Below, piece by piece: positions 15,494 to 24,323 of a stretch of 27,243 bases of DNA. Under the pieces are notes generated by a model. That model was not told the DNA's origin, did not search any database, and was given only the letters and a program-made list of their open reading frames with translations. The stretch is from the NCBI GenBank assembly GCA_964452045.1, contig CAYVKM010000047.1, forward strand, positions 1-27,243, written 5' to 3'. The first letter of the stretch is position 1, and every line of letters starts with the position of its first letter. The stretch is from CAYVKM01 sp964452045 (GTDB lineage: Bacteria; Calditrichota; Calditrichia; RBG-13-44-9). Made by a program: the position numbers and the translations under genes.

Positions 15494-17437
15494 TTAATTA
15501 AATATTTCTACCCGTTTGAGGAAGAAGAAAGTATTATTGTCCTCTGTTGTGCTAATTTCCAGGGTGTTCAAACCGGGACGAATATTTTTAGTAATGTCCC
15601 ATTCCACTTTATCCAAAGATCCTAAATTTTCCAGAAATTTGGGCTGATAATAATAACTCAATATCGAGTTATTCAACTTTATTGAAATATCAACTTTGGT
15701 TGAGATACTCAGCGGATACTTCTCCTGGGAACTTGCCGCTACCAATGCCAGAGTGAAATTCTGATCATAATCCAAATCGCGAGGCATCATAAAGGTGATT
15801 TTTATAGCATCATTTCCCTTGGGATTCCGGTAAGGAAAAGCATATCCCATCTTCCAGGCATATTCCTTAATTTTATCATTGAACTCAATGGCTGGTCCGC
15901 CCTCATTGCTGGAGGTAAAAGCCTGGTTCTTAAAGGTGTAACCAGTGGCGACCTCACAGCCATCTGAAACCAGACTGCCGGTATTATTAATTCCGGCATC
16001 AATTGTAAGTTTAGGGAAATAATTTACCTCCCAAAGAAAGGGGTTACGGGCTTTGAGAGTAATCGTCCTGGGTTTTGGTTTTTTATACCCGCTGATATCG
16101 CCAAAGGAGATGGTATGTGTGCCAACTCTTAATACACCTTCAAAACTCCCTTCGCCTTTAAACTCATTGTCAATATAAATGGTACCATTGGCGGGTTCAG
16201 TCCGGACAGTTACTTTTTCAAACATCCGGGTGAGCACAAATTCCGCATTACCTGAGGGATTTTTTTGAGACAGATTCAACTGAAGTTCCTCTGGTAGAAC
16301 ATCATACCCGTCCAGCTGTACCTGTGCCCGATAGTTTCCCAGCGGTAGTTGGGTAAAAACATGATCCGTTTCCTGGCCACTGTCTTTGCCATTTATCAGG
16401 ATCTTTGCCCCTTTAACATTGGAAGAAACTTCCAGACTGCCAATATTTTCCGTATTTGTCAAGCGTGAACCGGATCTACCTGATTTAGCCGGAAATTGTT
16501 CTACACTGTACAGGACAGTATCACCGGGAATAATATTGATAATCTTTTGAGCCGGGACGGAATAATAGCCTTCCTTTTCCAGAGAAATTGAATACTCCCC
16601 CGGTCCCAGCGCCAGCAATTTATTATCAGCCAGGTGTCCCTGATACCGATTATTCACGAAAACCTTTGAATCCATATATGGTGCATTCAGTTTTATAAAA
16701 CCGGAACCTGCGGTAGCCGAACGCCTGAGCACAAATTCAATTTCGACGAGCGAATCTGCCACAATCCGGACATTGCGAAATGCCGGCTCGGTTTCATACC
16801 CGTCTCTCTTCAAAAATATGCGTTGTTCCCCCACCGGTACATTGTTCAATTCAGTATTGGTATATCCCAGGAACTCATTGTCATTCAGAAAAACCCGGCC
16901 GCTCAGATCTCCGGACTTCACCAGCAATCTTCCGGTATGTGTCTCTTCCAATTTATTTGACCAGAAATAAAAGACGACGGCAGCAATAATCAGTAATCCT
17001 AAGGTAATCGCCAAATTCCGCCACAGGCTCGCCCCGCCAATATCCATGGAAATGGCAATCCGCTCCAGGTCCTCATCACTCATGTCGTATTGCCATTCAT
17101 CCGGATAGATATTATCCGATGAAGGTTTTATTTTATCCTTATGTTTCTTTTCCAGATGCTGCCGGATGCGCAACCGGATTTCCCGTTCAGCCTGGGAAAT
17201 TTTCTTCAGATTAATTGTCCGGTTCACCCGCCAGCGGATTTGAAGCCGTTTCAATAATCCCTGATTATAGAGGAAATACTCGTGTTGTTTCTCTGCTTCC
17301 GCTTCAGTCATCCACTGAACCTCTCCCAGGTGATTCATATACAACCTGTACTCCGGCAGCTTGTAATAGAAACGGGCATATTCTTCTGCCTTAATCTGCC
17401 GGATGGCCCGGTAACTGAGCGGGATCTTCTTTTTCAT
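15494..17437 (-). CDS. Membrane-anchored PEGA-repeat protein
   Basis: About 647 residues. The ATG at 17437 is used; a TTG directly before it is an alternative. The N-terminal 140 residues are charged, helical and without signal peptide, so probably cytoplasmic; one membrane helix follows (about 141-160, LAITLGLLIIAAVVFYFW). Outside are four PEGA-type repeats (about 170-238, 247-313, 334-402, 408-470), each with the pattern V-x-L/I-N/D-x-x-x-x-G and a closing 'x-K-x-G-Y'. The last 170 residues form a beta-rich, possibly carbohydrate-binding jelly-roll (LTIDAGINNTGSLVSDGCEV; later LNTLEISTTEDNNTFF). PEGA domains are common in surface and wall-associated proteins. It starts 8 bases after the DUF4139 gene and is the third gene of the valS operon. 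Function unknown. Confidence 0.8.
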   Translation of the reverse strand: MKKKIPLSYRAIRQIKAEEYARFYYKLPEYRLYMNHLGEVQWMTEAEAEKQHEYFLYNQGLLKRLQIRWRVNRTINLKKISQAEREIRLRIRQHLEKKHKDKIKPSSDNIYPDEWQYDMSDEDLERIAISMDIGGASLWRNLAITLGLLIIAAVVFYFWSNKLEETHTGRLLVKSGDLSGRVFLNDNEFLGYTNTELNNVPVGEQRIFLKRDGYETEPAFRNVRIVADSLVEIEFVLRRSATAGSGFIKLNAPYMDSKVFVNNRYQGHLADNKLLALGPGEYSISLEKEGYYSVPAQKIINIIPGDTVLYSVEQFPAKSGRSGSRLTNTENIGSLEVSSNVKGAKILINGKDSGQETDHVFTQLPLGNYRAQVQLDGYDVLPEELQLNLSQKNPSGNAEFVLTRMFEKVTVRTEPANGTIYIDNEFKGEGSFEGVLRVGTHTISFGDISGYKKPKPRTITLKARNPFLWEVNYFPKLTIDAGINNTGSLVSDGCEVATGYTFKNQAFTSSNEGGPAIEFNDKIKEYAWKMGYAFPYRNPKGNDAIKITFMMPRDLDYDQNFTLALVAASSQEKYPLSISTKVDISIKLNNSILSYYYQPKFLENLGSLDKVEWDITKNIRPGLNTLEISTTEDNNTFFFLKRVEIFN

Positions 17438-17445
17438 CAAAATCT

Positions 17446-18795
17446 TTACCAGCTATAAGTTATGGTATATTGTAAAACAGTTTTTCCATTCGCTTTTACC
17501 GGAACATCAAAGGTAATGTTATTCACATCCTTTTTCTTAAAGGGAAAATTATTATCCTCGATCTGCCAATCCCGATAATAGATCTGTTCCTCCACCACAA
17601 TATTTACATCTTCTTTTTCTTTATTATTCCTCAGCTCTATTTCAATCGTCTGACGTTCCGACCGGTTGGAAATCTTTTTTCGATCGATAATCCGGCGTTC
17701 ACCAACCAGATCGAAGGCATTCCCCACGGTAATTTTTATATCCTCGTTTCGCGGCGTATGGTCAATCCGGTCCTCACCGATAAATTCCAGACTCTCGCCA
17801 TCCCTTTGATAAATACGGAAAACACCTTCCGGCAATGGTTTTCCCAATCCGGCTTTTGCATCGTTGACAAAAAGCAGGCGCACCGCCACTTTGGTGGGGT
17901 CGGTATTGGCATTGTAATAGAATTTTTTATCCACGTTTACCGTAGCGGAGGGGAAAAGGGAAATTTGCTTGGTCTGGTTATCTTTGATGGTGGTGGGACG
18001 ATCCAGATCATAAATATGGTATTCGAAAAAGGCTTTCTCCTGGAATCCTCTGGAAACATCGAGTGCTTCAGCAGTAATTTGCGCTCCTTTGGTAAGTATA
18101 CGACTTGGCTGTGGGGCTCTGTGAACTTCTCCGGCAATTAATTTTAAGTGGGCATCTTTATAGGTTGCCCCGCATTTATTGTCGATAGAAACCCAGGCAT
18201 CCAGATTAAGCTGGGTAGACTTTTCATTCAATTCTCCCACATACTCGGCATGCCAGTTCATTCCCTGGGTCAGATAGCTCACTTCAAGTTTCTCATTTCC
18301 GGATTTGACACCGGAAACTTCCCAGATGAGGGTTGGCCGGGTGATCAGTCCTTCCGGTAATTCCTTAACATTAACCGACAGTTTATCATTCCAGGGTACA
18401 ATTTTAATTTCATCATCGGTTTTAACCACCATGGAGCTGCCCTGTTTGCTTAACAGCGTCCCCTGAATCAGTTCTCCATTCTCCCGGATAATCTCTACCG
18501 GATGATCGATATACTTTTCCAAAATTTTATCGGAGCTGACCAGATCATATTCAAAATTTTGTTCCAGAACCTGGAAGTCTTTATTTCCACTCAGATTCCG
18601 GAGATGAACCGAGGTCGGTATCAATTGCGCGGCCACGTCACTAAACCGGATGGGCAAATTTTTCTTGTCCATCGAAACGGTCCGAACCTGTTTAATGAGT
18701 CCCAGATTATCATTATAAACCGTCACATAATTCTCGTCTGCCAGAAGATTTCCACCGATCAAAAAAAACAGTAGCGCAAATATCACATTTTTCAT
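17446..18795 (-). CDS. DUF4139 domain periplasmic protein
   Basis: A 449-residue exported protein with signal peptide (about 1-19, ending GNLLADE). The opening 'YVTVYNDNLGLIKQVRTVSM' and the segment LEVSYLTQGMNWHAEYVGELNE followed by LDAWVSIDNKCGATYKDAHLKLIAGEV are strong marks of DUF4139 proteins, which share a beta-rich fold and usually lie in the periplasm; their function is not established. The C-terminal half (RRIIDRKKISNRSERQTIEIELRN, then VVEEQIYYRDWQIE) agrees with the family. GAGGAG seven bases before the ATG supports the start. It begins 10 bases after the valS stop and ends 8 bases before the PEGA gene, so the three form one operon. Confidence 0.88.
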   Translation of the reverse strand: MKNVIFALLFFLIGGNLLADENYVTVYNDNLGLIKQVRTVSMDKKNLPIRFSDVAAQLIPTSVHLRNLSGNKDFQVLEQNFEYDLVSSDKILEKYIDHPVEIIRENGELIQGTLLSKQGSSMVVKTDDEIKIVPWNDKLSVNVKELPEGLITRPTLIWEVSGVKSGNEKLEVSYLTQGMNWHAEYVGELNEKSTQLNLDAWVSIDNKCGATYKDAHLKLIAGEVHRAPQPSRILTKGAQITAEALDVSRGFQEKAFFEYHIYDLDRPTTIKDNQTKQISLFPSATVNVDKKFYYNANTDPTKVAVRLLFVNDAKAGLGKPLPEGVFRIYQRDGESLEFIGEDRIDHTPRNEDIKITVGNAFDLVGERRIIDRKKISNRSERQTIEIELRNNKEKEDVNIVVEEQIYYRDWQIEDNNFPFKKKDVNNITFDVPVKANGKTVLQYTITYSW

Positions 18796-18805
18796 ACCGG
18801 ACTCC

Positions 18806-21472
18806 TCAATTAAGTTGTTCTAAATTTTTATTCAACTTGGATAATTTTTCACTGAAATCCCGGAGTTTTTCTTTTTCCTGGTTTACTACTTTTTCCGGAG
18901 CCTTCTCCAGGAATTGTTTATTTAACAATTTTTTGTTCAGGCCGTTTACCTGATTCACCAACCGGTCTATTTCTTTCTGAAGCCTGTTTCTTTCAACCGT
19001 TAAATCAATTAAACCTGCAAGGGGGATAAACAGTTCAATATTTTCCACCACCGCCATGGCCGCTCCGGTCACTTTTTCGGCGTGAGGCACCTCCCGGATC
19101 GATTTAACCCGGGCCAGCCGGTTCAAATATTCAGACTGCTTATTCAACAAAGCTAACCGCTGCTTGTCGTCGGATTTGATGACCAAATCAGCCTTGCTCC
19201 CCGGGGGTACATTCATTTCCGAACGGATATTTCGGATAGCCACAATTACATTCTGGACAAATTGCATGTCACGTTCAACTCCGGTATCTACCAGCTCCTG
19301 CTTTGCGGCCGGCCAGGCTGAGATCACCAGACTATCATCGTCCTCATTTTTTAGTCTTTGCCATATCTCTTCAGAAATAAACGGGATGTATGAATGCAAC
19401 AGACCCATGCAGGTTTTCATGACATGAACAGCAATTGCCCTAACCGCTTTTTTCTGTTCCGGATCGGCTTCTTCCGACAAACGGAATTTGATCAGCTCCA
19501 GATACCAGTCACAGAACTCATGCCAGAAAAAGTGATACACTCCGTTCAGGGAATCGTTTAAGCGAAAATTGTCCAGGTTTTTGCCAACCTCAGAAATGGT
19601 AGTTTGCAGGCGGCTCAGTATCCAGTGATCGGCCAGTTGATAATGCTGTTTATAATTCTGATAATCATCATGCGGTTGATCCAGATTTAATGCCAGGAAC
19701 CGATAGGCATTCCAGATTTTATTCGAAAAATTCCGTCCCATCTCGAAATGAGATTCGGAGAGATTGATATCCTGCCCTTCGGAACTGAGCATCAGCAGGG
19801 TAAAGCGCATGGCATCCGCACTATATCGGTCGATGATATCCACCGGATCAATGCCATTTCCCAGGGATTTACTCATTTTCCGACCAATATTATCCCGGAT
19901 AATGCCATTCAGGTAGACATCCCGGAAGGGGATCTCTTCCATAAATTCCATGCCGGCCATTACCATTCGTGCTACCCAGAAGAAAATGATATCCGGCCCG
20001 GTTGCGAGAACATCGGTGGGATAGAAATAGGCAAGATCGGGTGTCTCATCCGGCCAGCCCAAGGTGGAAAATGGCCAGAGCCAGGAACTAAACCAGGTAT
20101 CCAGCACATTTTCATCCTGCTTCCACTCATTCCCCTGGCATTTCGGGCAATGATCCGGCTGTTCCTGTGCGGCAACCATTTCTCCGCATTTCTGACAATA
20201 ATAAACCGGAATTCGGTGTCCCCACCACAGCTGCCGGCTAATGCACCAGTCCCGTATGTTCTCCAGCCAGTTTATGTAGGTTTTCAACCATCTTTCTGCC
20301 GGATGAATTTTCAGCCGTCCCGCCTGAACCACCTCAATAGCGGGCTTGGCCATCTCTTTCATCCGGACAAACCATTGTTCGGACAGCCAAGGTTCGATAA
20401 TAGTATCACACCGATGACAATGACCTACGCTGTGATGATGCTCTTCTATTTTTAGCAGGAGGCCAAGTTTCTCCAAATCCTCAACCACTTTTTTGCGTGC
20501 GTCAAAACGGTCCAATCCGGTATATTGTTTCGTACTCTGATTGAGACTGCCATCATCATTCAAAATATTTATTTCTTCCAGCTTGTGTCGTTTCCCAATT
20601 TCAAAATCGTTCGGATCGTGGGCCGGAGTAACCTTCACAGCACCGGTTCCGAATTCCGGATCAACCTGCCGGTCACCTATGATAGGTATCTCCCGCTCCA
20701 TTAAAGGCAAAATAACCGTCTGACCGATAAGTGCGGCATAGCGTTCATCTTCCGGATGGACGGCGACAGCTGTATCTCCCAACATCGTTTCCGGTCGGGT
20801 GGTTGCCACCACCAGATGACCTTTCCCATTTTTTAGGGGATATTTAATATGCCAGAGTCGTCCGGTCAATTCTTTATATTCTACTTCTTCATCGGAAATG
20901 GCAGTACCGCACCTCGGGCACCAGTTGATGATATATTTTCCTTTATAAATCAAACCTTTTTGATAGAGTCTAATGAATACTTCCAGCACCGCCCGGGATA
21001 AGCCTTCATCCATGGTAAACCGCTCGCGGCGCCAGTCGCAGGAACAGCCCATTTTCTTCAACTGGAAAATAATCCGATTGCCATACTGCTCCCGCCATTC
21101 CCAGACCCTTTCCACAAACGCCTCACGGCCCAGATCAAATCTAGTTTTATTTTTCCTTCTTAATTCCTTCTCTACAACATTCTGGGTGGCAATTCCGGCA
21201 TGATCGGTTCCCGGAAGCCATAGTGTCTCGTACCCCTGCTTTCTCCGGTAGCGAATAAATATATCCTGAATGGTATTGTTGTAAGCATGACCCATGTGTA
21301 AAGCAGCGGTGACATTGGGCGGCGGAATTACAATGGTATAAGGTTTTTTATCGGGATTGACCTCGGCATTAAAATAGCCCTTCTCAAGCCATTCCTGATA
21401 CCAGCGGTCTTCAACATCCTTTGGATTATATGTTTTAGGGATTTCCATTTTTTCTTTTATCGTATCAGCCAT
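18806..21472 (-). CDS. valS: Valyl-tRNA synthetase
   Basis: An 888-residue class I synthetase that charges tRNA-Val. The ATG at 21472 has AAGGTG six bases upstream; a TTG just before it is a less likely start. Motifs: PPPNVTAALHMGHAYNN (HIGH motif, about 50-66), WLPGTDHAGIATQ, cysteine pairs CPRCG and CHRCD in and beyond the editing domain, a further zinc-ribbon-like CQKC...HCPKC (about 426-445), KMSKSLGN (532-539), and a C-terminal coiled coil (LINLTVERNRL-like start to the end) that is the ValS tRNA-binding arm. Editing-site signatures TTRPETMLGDTAVAVHPEDERY and TPAHDPNDFEIG are intact. Length matches the family. It heads an operon with DUF4139 and PEGA proteins. Confidence 0.97.
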   Translation of the reverse strand: MADTIKEKMEIPKTYNPKDVEDRWYQEWLEKGYFNAEVNPDKKPYTIVIPPPNVTAALHMGHAYNNTIQDIFIRYRRKQGYETLWLPGTDHAGIATQNVVEKELRRKNKTRFDLGREAFVERVWEWREQYGNRIIFQLKKMGCSCDWRRERFTMDEGLSRAVLEVFIRLYQKGLIYKGKYIINWCPRCGTAISDEEVEYKELTGRLWHIKYPLKNGKGHLVVATTRPETMLGDTAVAVHPEDERYAALIGQTVILPLMEREIPIIGDRQVDPEFGTGAVKVTPAHDPNDFEIGKRHKLEEINILNDDGSLNQSTKQYTGLDRFDARKKVVEDLEKLGLLLKIEEHHHSVGHCHRCDTIIEPWLSEQWFVRMKEMAKPAIEVVQAGRLKIHPAERWLKTYINWLENIRDWCISRQLWWGHRIPVYYCQKCGEMVAAQEQPDHCPKCQGNEWKQDENVLDTWFSSWLWPFSTLGWPDETPDLAYFYPTDVLATGPDIIFFWVARMVMAGMEFMEEIPFRDVYLNGIIRDNIGRKMSKSLGNGIDPVDIIDRYSADAMRFTLLMLSSEGQDINLSESHFEMGRNFSNKIWNAYRFLALNLDQPHDDYQNYKQHYQLADHWILSRLQTTISEVGKNLDNFRLNDSLNGVYHFFWHEFCDWYLELIKFRLSEEADPEQKKAVRAIAVHVMKTCMGLLHSYIPFISEEIWQRLKNEDDDSLVISAWPAAKQELVDTGVERDMQFVQNVIVAIRNIRSEMNVPPGSKADLVIKSDDKQRLALLNKQSEYLNRLARVKSIREVPHAEKVTGAAMAVVENIELFIPLAGLIDLTVERNRLQKEIDRLVNQVNGLNKKLLNKQFLEKAPEKVVNQEKEKLRDFSEKLSKLNKNLEQLN

Positions 21473-21477
21473 CAAAA

Positions 21478-21561
21478 CACCTTCACAATGGGAATAATAT
21501 GAAACACCAAATCATCTCAAAATTTATTTAAACTTTTGAATTTAATATAACTCCGAAGGTG
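21478..21561 (-). promoter_or_regulatory. Structured valS leader with possible anti-Shine-Dalgarno element
   Basis: In the minus-strand RNA, CACCTTC (21561-21555) is the exact complement of GAAGGTG (21484-21478), which contains the valS ribosome binding site. Between them lies a hairpin TCAAAA-G-TTT, loop AAAT, AAATTTTGA (21539-21517). Pairing of the outer arms would hide the ribosome site. No T-box consensus was recognised. A regulatory role is inference from the complementarity. Confidence 0.35.
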
Positions 21562-21655
21562 ATGCAAAACGAGATGTAAGAAGTTCAAATAAATCTAACT
21601 GTATAAAAAATCATAACTATTCAACAGGCAAATTCATTAACTGACAAATAACAGC

Positions 21656-23116
21656 TTAGTTCATAAATATTTGTGTAAAAAGGATAACATTCCACCGGTC
21701 ATACCGGGATTGTGCATCTGGTGTTGTTTTTAGCAGATAATCCAGATGAAGATCGATTTCAAATTTGGATTGTCTTTGAGCAAAACCCAGGGAATAATAA
21801 TTTGCGTTGTGTTTGGGCAGATAGCGGGGCGAAAAATAATCCGGATAAAAGTAATCGTGAGAATAGCCACACCGGATTATATGTATCGGATCAATTTGAT
21901 ATTCAATGCCAAATTTCCCGTAATAAAAATCATGCTTGCCGGAACGAAAGATTTCACTCTGGTAATCGTTATAATCTTCCCGTGCGCGGGAAAAACCGGC
22001 TTCAGTTACTAACAAAAATCTTGAGAATTGCCTGGAAATACCGGCGCCAATTTCCAGACGTCGGCGGGTCCTTTCTGTAATGAGAATCGGCAGGGTGGGA
22101 TGCTCACTCCAATCTTCTGTCCGGCTGAATTTGGATTCAAGAGCGAGAAGGAAACTCTTATAAAATAATCGAAAACCATACCGCAGTTGGTATCCATTCT
22201 GAATCCAATCTGAATCCTTTAACTGATTACTCCCAATTTTATCCTTGGCTGTCTGTTTGTTGTGGAGATAACGGAAGCTCATTAAATGTTGCAGTTTTTG
22301 ATCATGAGAATAATGCTGCAGACTTAAATTATAGTCCAATCCATCCAGATTAACAAACCGGTCGAATTCGCCAAATTTATCACGGAAGACCAGTTCACTC
22401 CGGAACTGGATGGTATAAATGGATTTTTTATCCCAGCTCTCCCTTAACTCGATCTGATCCTGCAGAAAGGATCCATTGAGAGAAGTCCCCAGAAAAAATC
22501 CCGGGGCGAGGTGATATACCAGAGCAACTTTCGTTTCAAAATTTCGATGGATAGTTCTGGCACGGGTGTATTCCTTTTTCAGACTGGTCGAAATCTGATA
22601 GGCTGACTCTATTCCAAAACTAAGTTTTTGAAAAGGTTGATAACCGTAGATCAGAAAAATTCCCGGTCCGTCTTCAAATATATTTCCGGTTGTGGTATCG
22701 GTAAGAATGAGTGGGTCATCATAATATGGGTCTCTTTCGATAGCATCGGCCAGTTGATATTTGCGATTAAAATTATAACCAATGCCACCCCGGATCGCCT
22801 GATTTGATTTCAGTTGTTTCAAACCCTCAAAATTAAAAAACAGATTTTGTTCTTTATTCGGATCGTAGTTTCTGGCAAGTGAGCTGTGATAATAATTTCC
22901 ACCGCTATAGAATCGCAGCCAGTCTGCATTTTCATCAAAAACAAGATAAGCCGGGTTACCTCCCCAATCAGATAGATTCAGTTGATTGTCGGGATCGATA
23001 AGCGCCAGATGGCAATTTCCCAGAGATTGGAGCCGGATATCACTACAGAAGCCGTCCTGCAGGTGAAGACCACCAATCAAAATTAGAAATATGATGGAAT
23101 TGATAAAAAATTTCAT
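21656..23116 (-). CDS. Outer-membrane beta-barrel protein, DUF6850-like
   Basis: About 486 residues from the ATG at 23116; a TTG at 23134 would add six residues, and neither has a close ribosome site. A signal peptide (about 1-25) precedes a protein rich in alternating aromatic strands (FLRYFSGG-like turns, YNFNRKYQLADAIERDPYYDD, GIFLIYGYQPFQKLSFGIESAYQ, FYYGKFGIEYQIDPIHIIRCGYSHDYFYPDYF) and ending in FTQIFMN, consistent with an outer-membrane barrel. Its position after a DUF4876 lipoprotein and a TonB-dependent receptor matches the arrangement I recall for DUF6850 barrels in Bacteroidota; the family name is tentative. It is the last gene of that minus-strand operon. It may be a channel or secretion partner for the lipoprotein. 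Substrate unknown. Confidence 0.65.
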   Translation of the reverse strand: MKFFINSIIFLILIGGLHLQDGFCSDIRLQSLGNCHLALIDPDNQLNLSDWGGNPAYLVFDENADWLRFYSGGNYYHSSLARNYDPNKEQNLFFNFEGLKQLKSNQAIRGGIGYNFNRKYQLADAIERDPYYDDPLILTDTTTGNIFEDGPGIFLIYGYQPFQKLSFGIESAYQISTSLKKEYTRARTIHRNFETKVALVYHLAPGFFLGTSLNGSFLQDQIELRESWDKKSIYTIQFRSELVFRDKFGEFDRFVNLDGLDYNLSLQHYSHDQKLQHLMSFRYLHNKQTAKDKIGSNQLKDSDWIQNGYQLRYGFRLFYKSFLLALESKFSRTEDWSEHPTLPILITERTRRRLEIGAGISRQFSRFLLVTEAGFSRAREDYNDYQSEIFRSGKHDFYYGKFGIEYQIDPIHIIRCGYSHDYFYPDYFSPRYLPKHNANYYSLGFAQRQSKFEIDLHLDYLLKTTPDAQSRYDRWNVILFTQIFMN

Positions 23117-23174
23117 GTATTTAAAATTTGCCAATGTAATTCGTGAAATAAGTGTTTCCTCTCTCCTCTATAAC

Positions 23175-24281
23175 TTAATGTTGATATCCGGGAGTGGGAA
23201 TATCCAATACTTCGAAGTCTATGGTGCTGTTATTGGTATCCTTCCCCGGCTCTAGTCGTTGGCTGGATTTACCGGTATATCTGGAAATTCCCAGTCCGGC
23301 ATAGCCGCTGTCCAGCCTCCGGGTAAAATGCTTCGGTGTGGATAGTGAGGACTTATATTCCACCCCATCCAGAATTGTTGAGATATGAATATCAGTATAA
23401 TCTCCATCCTGCCAGAAATTTGTCCCGTTTGCCAATACTACCGCATCCGAAGTAAGACCAATAAGGAAATCAGTGGTGCGTTCGGGATTGATGTTTTTCA
23501 GATTTGGCACATTGGGATTATCGAAATCGCTTCCCAATTGATTCACGAATTCCCAGTCAGCATTTTCCAGATTAACCGCACCGGGTATTACCTGACTATG
23601 ATCGAAAGCATCGCTGGCAATCACCATATACTGGCCCGGTTGAATGGGATATTCAGTTCCACCCACAACCCCGGGAAATTGAAAGGCATAGGTATTCTTG
23701 ACATAATCCCAGACATCGATATAAGGATCAATACTGGGATTGGTCAATACCCTGGTAATTATCAAAGCATCAAGATATTGAACCTGGTTACTCCGGTTAT
23801 AAATTTCAATGAATTGATCTGCGACATAATAGATATTATTGGGCGGACCGCAACTATAGATTTCATTAATCACAATCGGAGAATGCGTTACACTGTGAAC
23901 AAACAGGGTGTCCATTTCCGCAACCGGATGATACAATTTTTTAAAGGCCGAAGCTGTAAGAATCGAGCCCACTGAAATCTGGTACTCAGCATAAATATCG
24001 TAATCCGAGGCCAGTATGTGATCAATTTCGGCAATTCCGGAACTATCCGTGTGAAATAAAAAAGTTTTGTTATAGTCCTGGGAAACCAGGGTTACTTTGG
24101 CAGAGGGTATGGCACTCATCCGGGTGGAATCCAATGGATTGAATACCCCGGTTGTATCATAGACTGCGATTCGCAAGGAAAGTTGACTGTCCAGCAGAGA
24201 TGGTTTATTGGTTTCACAGGATAGAACAAGAAAAACTCCCATGATAAAGCAGAAAAGGTAAGAACTTTTTTTAGTGATCAT
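23175..24281 (-). CDS. DUF4876-family lipoprotein
   Basis: A 368-residue lipoprotein from the ATG at 24281, chosen because GGAGGG (24291-24286) lies four bases upstream; ATGs at 24284 and 24293 are too close to or overlap this site. Lipobox VLSC, Cys22. Residues about 30-130 look like a carboxypeptidase-regulatory/transthyretin-like domain (LRIAVYD; IPSAKVTLVSQDYNKTFLFHTDSSGIAEI). The rest resembles DUF4876 and lamin-tail-like folds: VINEIYSCGPPNNIYYVADQFIEIYNRSNQVQYLDALIITR, then YPIQPGQYMVIASDAFDH. It probably sits on the outer-membrane surface beside the TonB-dependent receptor encoded 42 bases upstream, as SusD-type lipoproteins do with SusC, though it is unrelated to SusD. Ligand unknown. 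Confidence 0.8.
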   Translation of the reverse strand: MITKKSSYLFCFIMGVFLVLSCETNKPSLLDSQLSLRIAVYDTTGVFNPLDSTRMSAIPSAKVTLVSQDYNKTFLFHTDSSGIAEIDHILASDYDIYAEYQISVGSILTASAFKKLYHPVAEMDTLFVHSVTHSPIVINEIYSCGPPNNIYYVADQFIEIYNRSNQVQYLDALIITRVLTNPSIDPYIDVWDYVKNTYAFQFPGVVGGTEYPIQPGQYMVIASDAFDHSQVIPGAVNLENADWEFVNQLGSDFDNPNVPNLKNINPERTTDFLIGLTSDAVVLANGTNFWQDGDYTDIHISTILDGVEYKSSLSTPKHFTRRLDSGYAGLGISRYTGKSSQRLEPGKDTNNSTIDFEVLDIPTPGYQH

Positions 24282-24323
24282 CATTCCCTCCATTAGATTT
24301 TTTATTACTTAAACATAAACCGT

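Noticed and set aside
19748..20455. Long antisense frame opposite valS
   Set aside because: Shadow of a strongly conserved coding sequence; no start signals and no coherent domain.
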